64,000 nucleotides of DNA from Azospirillum melinis. Lineage in GTDB: Bacteria > Pseudomonadota > Alphaproteobacteria > Azospirillales > Azospirillaceae. Location: positions 1 to 64,000 of the forward strand of contig NZ_WHOS01000032.1 of assembly GCF_013340935.1 (NCBI RefSeq). Direction: 5' to 3'. The position numbers and the translations under genes were made by a program. The notes beneath the pieces are model-generated. The model saw only the letters and a list, made by a program, of their open reading frames with translations, was not told where the DNA came from and ran no database searches. Numbering within the stretch: position 1 is the stretch's first letter; every line of letters begins with the position of its first letter. Shown here in pieces: positions 1 through 7,604 of this stretch.

Positions 1-1
1 C

Positions 2-3000
2 CTGCTGGTCTCGGCTGTGGAAACCCTGACGGGCGGCACGGGCACCGACGTCGTCACCATCGGTTCGGCCGGCGCCACGCTGCTGGCTTCGGGCCTGGAG
101 ACGCTGGTCGGCGGCACGGGCTCCGAACTGGTCTTCCTCGGCACGGCCGGCAACACGCTCTCGGTGTCGGGCATCGACATCCTGATCGGCGGCACGGGCA
201 CCGACGTCGTCACCTTCGGTTCGGCCGGCAACACGGTTCTGCTCCGCGGCATCGAGACGCTGATCGGCGGCGCCGGCACCGACGTGCTGACGCTGGGCGA
301 CACGGGCAACACCGCGTCGGTCTCGCTGTTCGAGACGGTCATCGGCGGCACCGCCACCGACGTCGTCACCATCGGCACCAACGGCGGCACGCTGTTCGTT
401 TCGGCTCTGGAAACCCTGACGGGCCAGGGCGGCACCGACGTCGTCACGCTGGGTTCGGCCGGCAACACCCTGCGGGTCAACCTGCTCGAGACGATCATCG
501 GCGGCGCTGCCACTGACGTCATCGTCCTCGGCACGGCCGGCAACACCCTGCTGGTTTCGGCTCTCGAGACGGTCACCGGCGGCACGGGTACCGACGTCAT
601 CACGCTGGGCACGGCGGGCAGCACGCTCACCGCTTCGGCGCTGGAGACGATCACCGGCGGCACGGGCACCGATTGGGTCCTCCTGGGCGCCGCTGGCAAC
701 ACCCTGCTGGCTTCGGGTCTGGAACTGCTGGTCGGCGGTGCTGGCACCGACGCCATCACCCTGGGCACGGTCGGTAACACCATCATCGTCCGCGGTCTGG
801 AGACCCTGGCCGGCGGTGCTGGCACCGACGTCGTCACCATCGGCGACACCGGCACCACCATGCTGGTCTCGGCGCTGGAGACCCTGGCCGGCGGTGCGGG
901 CACCGACGCCATCACGCTGAGCACGGTGGGCAACACCCTGCTGGTCTCGGCTGTGGAAACCCTGACGGGCGGCACGGGCACCGACGTCGTCACCATCGGT
1001 TCGGCCGGCGCCACGCTGCTGGCTTCGGGCCTGGAGACGCTGGTCGGCGGCACGGGCTCCGAGCTGGTCTTCCTGGGTTCGTCCGGCAACACGGTTTCGG
1101 TCTCGGGCATCGACGTCCTGATCGGCGGTGCTGGCACCGACGTCGTCACGCTGGGCACGGCCGGCAACACGGTTCTGCTCCGCGGCATCGAGACCCTGAC
1201 CGGTGGCGCCGGTACCGACGTCATCACGCTGGGCAACACCGGCAACACGCTGGCGATCTCGCTGATCGACACGCTGGTTGGCGGCACGGGCTCCGACGTG
1301 GTCAGCCTCGGCACGACCGGCACCACCCTGCTGGCTTCGGCGCTGGAGACCCTGACGGGCGGCACGGGCACCGATGTCGTCACCCTGGGTTCGACGGGCA
1401 ACACCCTGGCGATCTCGCTGATCGACACCCTGGTGGGTGGCGCTTCGGTCGACGTCGTCACCCTGGGTACGACCGGCACCACCCTGCTGGTTTCGGCTCT
1501 GGAGACGGTCACCGGCGGTGTCGGCACCGACGTCGTCACCCTGGGCACGGCCGGCAACACCCTGCTCGCCAACTCCCTGGAGACGATCTCCGGCGGCACG
1601 GGGTCCGACCTCGTGTTCCTGGGTTCGTCGGGCAACACGGTCCTGGCCTCGGGTCTGGAGATCCTGATCGGCGGCACCACCACCGACGTGGTCACGCTGG
1701 GCACGGCCGGTAACACGGTCATCCTGCGCGGCCTGGAGACGCTGACCGGCGCTGCTGGCACCGACGTCATCACCATCGGCGACACCGGCACCACCATGCT
1801 GGTCTCGGCGCTGGAGACCCTGGTCGGCGGTTCGGGCACCGATGCCATCACCCTGGGCACGACCGGCACCACCCTGCTGGTTTCGGCTCTGGAGACGGTC
1901 ACCGGCGGCACGGGCACCGACGTCATCACCATCGGCACGACGGGCTCGACCCTGCTGGCCAATGCGCTGGAGACGATCACCGGCGGTTCGGGTTCGGAAC
2001 TGGTCTTCCTGGGTTCGGGCGGCACGACGGCCCTGGTTTCGGCGATCGACATCCTGATCGGCGGCACCGGCACCGACGTGATCACCCTGGGCACGGCCGG
2101 CAACACGGTGCTGCTGCGCGGCATCGAGACGCTGACCGGTGACGTCGGCACCGACGTCGTCACGCTGGGCAACACCGCGAACTCGCTGCTCGTCAGCGGG
2201 ATCGAGACGCTGACCGGCGGTCTGGCTTCCGACATCGTCACTCTCGGCACGGCCGGCAACACCATGGTGGTGTCGGGCATCGAGACGCTGATCGGCGGCA
2301 CGGGCACCGACGTGGTGACCATCGGCACGGCCGGCGGCACGCTGCTGGCTCTGGGCATCGAGACGCTGATCGGCGGCACGGGCCTGGAAGTCATCTTCAC
2401 CGGTTCGGCGGGTGCGACCCTGACCGTCTCGGGTGCGGACTACGTGATCGGCAACTCCGGCACCGACGTCCTGACCCTGGGTTCGGCCGGCAACACCACC
2501 ACCATCCGCGGCATCGAGACGCTGATCGGCGGTGCGGGCACCGACCTCGTGTTCCTGGGTGACACCGGCAACACGATGACGCTGGGCACCGGCATCGAGA
2601 TCCTGGTCGGCGGCACGGCCACCGACGTGCTGACCATCAGCACTTCGGGCGCCACCCTGCTGACCCGCGGGATCGAGACGCTGATCGGTTCGACCGGCAC
2701 CGACGTGATCACGCTCGGCGACACGCCGAACACGATCACCGTCACCGGCATCGACACCCTGACCGGCGGCGCCGGCACCGACGTCGTCTTCACCGGCTCG
2801 ACCGGCGTGACGATGACGGTCTCGGGCGTCGAGTTCCTGGTCGGCGGTGCCGGCACCGACGTCGTCACCCTGGGCTCCTCGGGCAACACCGTCATCACCC
2901 GCGGCATCGATACGCTGTCGGGCGGTGCGGGCACCGACTGGGTGTTCCTGGGCGACACCGGCGTCACCATGGCGCTGGGTTCGGGTATCGAACTGCTGAT

Positions 3001-3590
3001 CGGCGGCGCCGGTACGGATGTCGTCAGCCTCGCCACCTCGGGCAGCACGCTGCTGACCCGTGCGGTCGAGACGCTGATCGGCTCCTCGGGCAACGACGTG
3101 ATCACGCTCGGCGACACGCCGAACACGGTCACGGTGTCGGGCATCGACACGCTGACCGGCGGCGCCAACACCGACATCGTCTTCACCGGCTCGGCCGGCG
3201 TGACGATGCTGGCTTCGGGCGTCGAGTTCCTGGTCGGCGGCACCGGTTCGGACGTCGTGACCCTGGGTGCGTCGGGTAACACCGTCATCACCCGCGGCAT
3301 CGACACGATGATCGGTGGTGCCGGCAGCGACCTGGTGATCCTGGGCGACACCGGCGTCACCATGCGGGCGGAGAGCGGCATCGAGATCATCGTCGGCGGT
3401 GCGGCCACGGATGTGGTCAGCCTCGGCGACGGCGGCTCGACGGTCCTGCTGCGCGGCATCGAGACGCTGATCGGCGGCACGGGCAACGACGTGATCACCA
3501 CCGGCAACACCGGCGTGACCATGTCGGTCTCGAACGTCGAGACGCTGATCGGCGGCCTCGGCACCGATGCGATCACGGTGACCAGCGGGT
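2..3590 (+). repeat. About 46 tandem 78-bp (26-residue) coding repeats with a 936-bp higher-order period
   Basis: Counting the conserved ET/ID position from base 20 to base 3539 gives 45 intervals of 78 bp plus three single-codon insertions, near bases 2590, 2980 and 3370, where an extra residue precedes GIE. A higher-order duplication is also visible: bases 1-126 equal bases 937-1062 exactly, an offset of 936 bp, or 12 units. Units become more diverged towards the C-terminus. This is a protein repeat under coding constraint, not a CRISPR or satellite array. Confidence 0.9.
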
Positions 3591-4102
3591 CGATCCGCTT
3601 CCAGGGCGGTACTGGCGACAGCATCAGCCTGGCGTCGGGCAGCGGCACCGATACGGTGGTGTACTCGTCCTTCAGCGACATCTCGGCGCTGGGTGCGAAC
3701 ACCGGCTTCATCTCGGTGTCGAACTTCCAGTCGGGCACCGACAAGGTGCAGCTGACCGGTGTGGCCCGGACGACGGCGGACCGGAACGGCGACGCTTCGC
3801 TGACCACGGCGACCGCGGCGACCAACGGGGTGAGCATGACCAACGAGCTGGTCAGCCTGTCCTCTGCGGTCAGCGGCAGCCTGACGGATGCGAACCTGGC
3901 CAGCTTCCGCTCGGCCCTGGGGACGCTGACGAACTCGTCGGCCGGTGCGAGCACGCTGGTTCTGGCCAACAACGGCACCAGCTCCGGCCTGTACCAGGTG
4001 GTCGACACCAACGGCGACGGCCAGGTGGCCGCCACCGAGGTTCGTCTGCTCGGTGTCTACAACAGCACGGTGCTCTCGCTCTCCGACATCAACCTCGGTT
4101 GA
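2..4102 (+). CDS. Giant RTX-like repeat protein, probable T1SS-secreted surface protein (5' end outside window)
   Basis: The reading frame is open from base 2, so the start lies upstream; the in-frame GTG at 17 is internal. The visible 1366 residues are about 1180 residues of 26-residue tandem repeats followed by a non-repetitive C-terminus. Each repeat carries one GGxGxDxxx nonapeptide (for example GGTGTDVVT) plus a spacer of the type LGTAGNTLLVSALETL, rich in beta-prone residues and lacking Cys. The C-terminus has SVSNFQSGTDKVQLTG, which resembles the domain preceding T1SS signals, and DTNGDGQVAATE, an EF-hand-like calcium loop. These features fit a calcium-binding surface or S-layer-like protein exported without a signal peptide by the T1SS at 20.6-24.3 kb; that link is inference. 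Other options are an adhesin or a biofilm matrix protein. A terminator follows the stop codon. Confidence 0.85.
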   Translation: MLVSAVETLTGGTGTDVVTIGSAGATLLASGLETLVGGTGSELVFLGTAGNTLSVSGIDILIGGTGTDVVTFGSAGNTVLLRGIETLIGGAGTDVLTLGDTGNTASVSLFETVIGGTATDVVTIGTNGGTLFVSALETLTGQGGTDVVTLGSAGNTLRVNLLETIIGGAATDVIVLGTAGNTLLVSALETVTGGTGTDVITLGTAGSTLTASALETITGGTGTDWVLLGAAGNTLLASGLELLVGGAGTDAITLGTVGNTIIVRGLETLAGGAGTDVVTIGDTGTTMLVSALETLAGGAGTDAITLSTVGNTLLVSAVETLTGGTGTDVVTIGSAGATLLASGLETLVGGTGSELVFLGSSGNTVSVSGIDVLIGGAGTDVVTLGTAGNTVLLRGIETLTGGAGTDVITLGNTGNTLAISLIDTLVGGTGSDVVSLGTTGTTLLASALETLTGGTGTDVVTLGSTGNTLAISLIDTLVGGASVDVVTLGTTGTTLLVSALETVTGGVGTDVVTLGTAGNTLLANSLETISGGTGSDLVFLGSSGNTVLASGLEILIGGTTTDVVTLGTAGNTVILRGLETLTGAAGTDVITIGDTGTTMLVSALETLVGGSGTDAITLGTTGTTLLVSALETVTGGTGTDVITIGTTGSTLLANALETITGGSGSELVFLGSGGTTALVSAIDILIGGTGTDVITLGTAGNTVLLRGIETLTGDVGTDVVTLGNTANSLLVSGIETLTGGLASDIVTLGTAGNTMVVSGIETLIGGTGTDVVTIGTAGGTLLALGIETLIGGTGLEVIFTGSAGATLTVSGADYVIGNSGTDVLTLGSAGNTTTIRGIETLIGGAGTDLVFLGDTGNTMTLGTGIEILVGGTATDVLTISTSGATLLTRGIETLIGSTGTDVITLGDTPNTITVTGIDTLTGGAGTDVVFTGSTGVTMTVSGVEFLVGGAGTDVVTLGSSGNTVITRGIDTLSGGAGTDWVFLGDTGVTMALGSGIELLIGGAGTDVVSLATSGSTLLTRAVETLIGSSGNDVITLGDTPNTVTVSGIDTLTGGANTDIVFTGSAGVTMLASGVEFLVGGTGSDVVTLGASGNTVITRGIDTMIGGAGSDLVILGDTGVTMRAESGIEIIVGGAATDVVSLGDGGSTVLLRGIETLIGGTGNDVITTGNTGVTMSVSNVETLIGGLGTDAITVTSGSIRFQGGTGDSISLASGSGTDTVVYSSFSDISALGANTGFISVSNFQSGTDKVQLTGVARTTADRNGDASLTTATAATNGVSMTNELVSLSSAVSGSLTDANLASFRSALGTLTNSSAGASTLVLANNGTSSGLYQVVDTNGDGQVAATEVRLLGVYNSTVLSLSDINLG

Positions 4103-4136
4103 TCAATCGGCTGAGCTTCAGCAACGAGGTAAAAGG

Positions 4137-4169
4137 AGGGGCGCCCGAAAGGGCGCCCCTTCTTCTTTT
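4137..4169 (+). terminator. Rho-independent terminator of the repeat protein gene
   Basis: A perfect 10-bp GC-rich stem (AGGGGCGCCC / GGGCGCCCCT) closes on a GAAA tetraloop and is followed by TCTTCTTTT. It lies 35 bp after the stop codon of the repeat protein. This is the clearest intrinsic terminator in the window. Confidence 0.92.
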
Positions 4170-4426
4170 CGTGTTCAGTTCCCTCCGTGGCGGGCAGCTT
4201 GATGCCTTGTCCGCCTGCGAGGCATCCAGGGAGCATTCCAGAAGCGACCTTTGCGGGCAGCTTCCTGAAAGAATGCAATGAGGTGCAAAAGCGGCGACAG
4301 GTTGATTGCTGAGGTCGGATTCAGCGGACCGAACGATGTCGGCCGGGTTGCCTTCTCGTCGGCCAAGAGCGCCTGCCAGAACCATTCTCGGGCGGATCGT
4401 CAGCAGATGAGGCTGGCGGCTATTTT
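4170..4426. other. Intergenic stretch with no supported gene
   Basis: About 260 bp between the terminator and the glycosyltransferase remnant. Short open frames exist on both strands but overlap each other and match no family I recognise. No clear promoter is visible. Confidence 0.5.
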
Positions 4427-4714
4427 GTGACGTCGCGTGTCGAACCGTTGGAGCTTGGCATGCCGGTCGTCACGCTGGCGGGATCCGCCATGCGCTCCGC
4501 CATGCGCTCCGCCATGGGAGCCTCCCTGCTGCACGCTTCGGATCTCGGGGAGTTGGTCGCCGTCGCCGGCTATGTCGACATCGCCTGCCGCGCCCGCATC
4601 TTCTCCCGGATCTCCGGCGCGATGTCCCGACCGTCATCCTTTCCCGATTGGGAAAGCTATGTCGGGCATATGTATGACCCGTTCCGCTCCAGTGCGCGCG
4701 GCTGGGGATCGTAA
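4427..4714 (+). pseudogene. C-terminal remnant of a SPINDLY/OGT-like (GT41) glycosyltransferase
   Basis: The 95-residue open frame contains VEPLELGMPVVTLAG, then MGASLLHASDLGELVA, then a decayed tail. This aligns with the C-terminal GT41 pattern of the intact gene at 18316-20289 (CEALWMGVPVVTVAG ... VGASLLTHCGLTELIA). The catalytic N-terminal half and the TPR region are missing. Between the two blocks a 12-base unit (ATGCGCTCCGCC) is tandemly duplicated, giving MRSAMRSAMGAS, which suggests slippage in a sequence no longer under selection. It is probably a dead copy of a TPR-GT41 gene. A small expressed protein cannot be excluded. Confidence 0.65.
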
Positions 4715-4745
4715 AGCCGGAACGGGCCGCAGTTGGGGAAAACCG

Positions 4746-5174
4746 TCAGTGGGGGGGCAGGGCCGACAGCCGGTCCGCCATGCGCAGGATGCCCTGAGCC
4801 AGACGGATGATGGCGGGCGAGCCGATGAACAGCTCGCGCAGAGCATCGCCCTCGCCGAAGCGCAGGACGAAGCCGTTCGGGTTGAACACGACGGCGACCT
4901 TGGCGGTCTCCGACAGGACATGCTGGGTTCGTCCCTGGAACACCGCATCGAGGATCGACCGCGCCAATTCGCGCGCATCCTCCACCGGCAGGGTGGCGAC
5001 CTCCGGCCCCAGCCGGCTTTCGTTGAACAGGAAGACGCCTTCCAGCCGGACGGCGCCGTCATCTGCCATGTCCTCTTCGCTCAAGGCGATGTGGGACAGG
5101 AACTTGCCGTCGGGAAACAGGACGGTTCGGTCGTCGACCTCGACATTGATGACCAGCCTGCTTTTGGCCGACAT
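4746..5174 (-). CDS. Conserved-looking hypothetical protein (142 aa)
   Basis: I do not recognise a family. The protein is soluble, with mixed alpha/beta character and acidic stretches, and has no signal peptide or membrane segment. GGAGAG lies 8-9 bases before the ATG, supporting the start at 5174. It lies 60 bp downstream of the Gmd-like gene on the same strand, so it may be the last gene of a three-gene unit with the two GDP-mannose dehydratase genes. A role in the sugar pathway is only a guess from position. Confidence 0.6.
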   Translation of the reverse strand: MSAKSRLVINVEVDDRTVLFPDGKFLSHIALSEEDMADDGAVRLEGVFLFNESRLGPEVATLPVEDARELARSILDAVFQGRTQHVLSETAKVAVVFNPNGFVLRFGEGDALRELFIGSPAIIRLAQGILRMADRLSALPPH

Positions 5175-5234
5175 GAACTGCGCTCTCCGGACAGGGCAGG
5201 GGGACAGGACAGGGGGACAGGGCGGGGGTGGGAA

Positions 5235-6230
5235 TCAGTCGGCGCCGCGCCGCGCCATCTCGGCGTCGACCAGCCCGGCGACCACGTCGGCCATCCGGCG
5301 TTCGGCGCGCCAGCCCAGCAGCCGCTCCGCCTTGGCGGGGTTGCCGACGCTGAAGGCGATGTCGGACGGGCGGAGCAGGTCCGGATTGCCCTGGACATGA
5401 CGGCGCCAGTCCAGCCCGAAACAGGAGAAGGCCTGGGCGACGAAATCCTCCAGCCGGTTCGCCTCGCCGGTGGCGATCACGAAATCCTGCGGCTCGTCCA
5501 GGGACAGCATGCGGGCCATGGCGTCGACATATTCCGGCGCCCAGCCCCAATCGCGGGCGATCGACAGCGTCCCCAACTCCAGGCTGTCGGCCTTGCCCTC
5601 GGCGATGTCGGCAGCGCCGCGGACGATCTTCTGGGTGACGTAGCGCACCGGCCGCAAGGGCGATTCATGATTGAACAGGATGCCGGAGCAGGCGAACAGC
5701 CCATAGGCTTCGCGATAATTGGCGACCGCCCAATAGGCGGCCGCCTTGCCCACGCCGTAGGGGCTGCGGGGGTGGAACGGCGTCGATTCGTCGGCCGGCT
5801 CGCCGGTGTTGCCGAAGCATTCGCTGGACGACGCGTTGTAGAAGCGCGTGTCCAAGCGGAGGAAGCGGATCGCTTCCAGGATGTTGATGGTGCTGTTGAT
5901 GGTGCTGTTCAGCGTCTCGACCGGCTGTTCGAAGGACAGTCCGACCGAAGCCTGGCTGGCGAGGTTGTAGATCTCGGCCGGACGGATCCGGGCGATCACC
6001 TCGACCACGCTGCGGAAGTCGGTCAGCACGGCCGAATGCAGCGCAACCCGGCCGAAGATGCCGAGCCGCCGCAGGTTGGCGAAGCTCGACATCTCACAGT
6101 CGCGCGAGGTGCCATGGACCGTGTAGCCCTTGTCCAGCAGCAACTGGGCAAGATAGGCGCCGTCCTGACCCGAAACGCCGAAGATCAGCGCGGTCTTCGG
6201 TTCGCTTCGGGCCGTCGCTCCGATGGTCAT
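5235..6230 (-). CDS. GDP-mannose 4,6-dehydratase-family NAD(P)-dependent sugar nucleotide enzyme
   Basis: This is an extended short-chain dehydrogenase. The N-terminus has the Rossmann motif [12 protein letters not shown], the catalytic region has ASSSECFG and SPYGVGKAAAYW (Tyr-x3-Lys), and the C-terminal half has RDWGWAPEYVDAM, as in Gmd. Relative to the neighbouring Gmd it is diverged in the substrate region (FNHESPLRPVRYVTQKI against [17 protein letters not shown]). It could therefore be a second dehydratase or an Rmd-like reductase that makes GDP-D-rhamnose. The ATG at 6230 is chosen because GAGG sits 8 bases upstream; an in-frame ATG at 6251 is the alternative. It lies 80 bp downstream of gmd on the same strand. 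Confidence 0.85.
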   Translation of the reverse strand: MTIGATARSEPKTALIFGVSGQDGAYLAQLLLDKGYTVHGTSRDCEMSSFANLRRLGIFGRVALHSAVLTDFRSVVEVIARIRPAEIYNLASQASVGLSFEQPVETLNSTINSTINILEAIRFLRLDTRFYNASSSECFGNTGEPADESTPFHPRSPYGVGKAAAYWAVANYREAYGLFACSGILFNHESPLRPVRYVTQKIVRGAADIAEGKADSLELGTLSIARDWGWAPEYVDAMARMLSLDEPQDFVIATGEANRLEDFVAQAFSCFGLDWRRHVQGNPDLLRPSDIAFSVGNPAKAERLLGWRAERRMADVVAGLVDAEMARRGAD

Positions 6231-6310
6231 GAACGGCGCCTCATCGGTCACGGGGTCGCGGGGTCAGGTCGGCGATGGCGGACCGGCGATCGCAGGTCAA
6301 TGGCGGCAGA

Positions 6311-7366
6311 TCAATGGTGATCGTCCCCGCTGGCGGCCAGACGAATGTCGGACTCGACCATTTCCCGGACCAGATCGCGGAAGGCGGTGGTGTGGGTCCA
6401 GCCCAGCTTCTCGCGCGCCTTGCTGGGGTCGCCCAGCAGCAGGTCGACCTCGGTCGGGCGGAAATAGCGCGGGTCGATGCGGACCACCACCTTGCCGGTC
6501 TTCTGGCAGATGCCTTCCTCGTCGACGCCTTCGCCCCGCCATTCGATGCCGCGGCCGATATGGCCGAAGGCCAGTTCGACGAACTCGCGCACGCTGTGGG
6601 TCTCACCGGTGGCCAGCACGTAATCGTCGGCCTGCTCCTGTTGCAGGATGCGCCACATGCCCTCGACATAGTCGCGCGCATGGCCCCAGTCGCGCTTGGC
6701 GTCGAGGTTTCCGAGATACAGGCAGTCCTGCCGGCCCTGCTCGATGGCGGCGACCGCGCGGGTGATCTTGCGGGTGACGAAGGTCTCGCCGCGGGTCGGG
6801 CCTTCGTGGTTGAACAGGATGCCGTTGCTGGCATGCATGCCATAGGCTTCGCGGTAGTTCACCGTGATCCAGTAGGCGTACAGCTTGGCGGCGGCATAGG
6901 GGCTGCGCGGGTAGAAGGGCGTGGTCTCGCGCTGCGGCGTCTCCTGCACCTTGCCGTACAGCTCCGAAGTGGAGGCCTGGTAGAAGCGCGCGGTCTTTTC
7001 CAGACCCAGGATGCGGATCGCCTCCAGCAGGCGCAGCGTGCCGATGCCGTCGGCGTTTGCGGTGTATTCCGGCGTCTCGAAGCTCACATGGACGTGGCTC
7101 TGGGCGGCCAGATTGTAGATCTCGGTCGGCTGGATCTGCTGGACCAGACGGATCAGGTTGGTGCTGTCCGTCAGGTCGCCGTAATGCATGAAGAAGCTCA
7201 CGTCCTCTTCATGCGGATCGCGGTAGAGATGCTCCACCCGGCCCGTGTTGAAGGACGACGACCGGCGCTTGATGCCGTGGACGATATAGCCCTTTCCCAG
7301 CAGAAGCTCGGCAAGATACGCGCCATCCTGGCCGGTGGCGCCGGTGATGAGGGCAACTTTGCGCAA
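6311..7366 (-). CDS. gmd: GDP-mannose 4,6-dehydratase
   Basis: Gmd converts GDP-D-mannose to GDP-4-keto-6-deoxy-D-mannose, the precursor of GDP-L-fucose and GDP-D-rhamnose. The sequence has [15 protein letters not shown] at the start, the family marker [16 protein letters not shown], the catalytic [20 protein letters not shown] (Tyr-x3-Lys), and [14 protein letters not shown]. The length from the TTG at 7366 is 351 aa, normal for the family. AAGGG lies 8 bases before this TTG and homology starts right after it. The upstream in-frame ATG at 7465 would add 33 residues unlike the family. Together with the Fcl gene at 17258 it completes the route to GDP-L-fucose. Confidence 0.93.
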   Translation of the reverse strand: MRKVALITGATGQDGAYLAELLLGKGYIVHGIKRRSSSFNTGRVEHLYRDPHEEDVSFFMHYGDLTDSTNLIRLVQQIQPTEIYNLAAQSHVHVSFETPEYTANADGIGTLRLLEAIRILGLEKTARFYQASTSELYGKVQETPQRETTPFYPRSPYAAAKLYAYWITVNYREAYGMHASNGILFNHEGPTRGETFVTRKITRAVAAIEQGRQDCLYLGNLDAKRDWGHARDYVEGMWRILQQEQADDYVLATGETHSVREFVELAFGHIGRGIEWRGEGVDEEGICQKTGKVVVRIDPRYFRPTEVDLLLGDPSKAREKLGWTHTTAFRDLVREMVESDIRLAASGDDHH

Positions 7367-7604
7367 AGGACCGACCCTTGATCTGTACGGCGTTGATGAT
7401 CGGGCACTATCCTCAAAGGATCCTGGCAAGGCAAGGTTCTTGAGTTCGTGTCCTGTGAAGGACACGGGGAAAGACGGGAGGAAAGGGCCGGGATATCCGG
7501 CGCATCGCCATCAACTGAGTTGATGCGCCTATCCGGTGACGATAGGGTGCGCGCCGAACCGGCCAGCCGCCCTTTTGCGTGGATGCCGCACAGTACGGAT
7601 CGTC

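Noticed and set aside
2-3590. CRISPR-like regular repeat array
   Set aside because: The 78-bp period is in frame, diverged at synonymous sites and encodes a protein motif; there are no unique spacers.
2440-4035. 531-aa open frame opposite the repeat protein
   Set aside because: It mirrors the repeat structure of the plus-strand gene and is a low-complexity Ser/Pro/Thr/Val shadow of high-GC codons.
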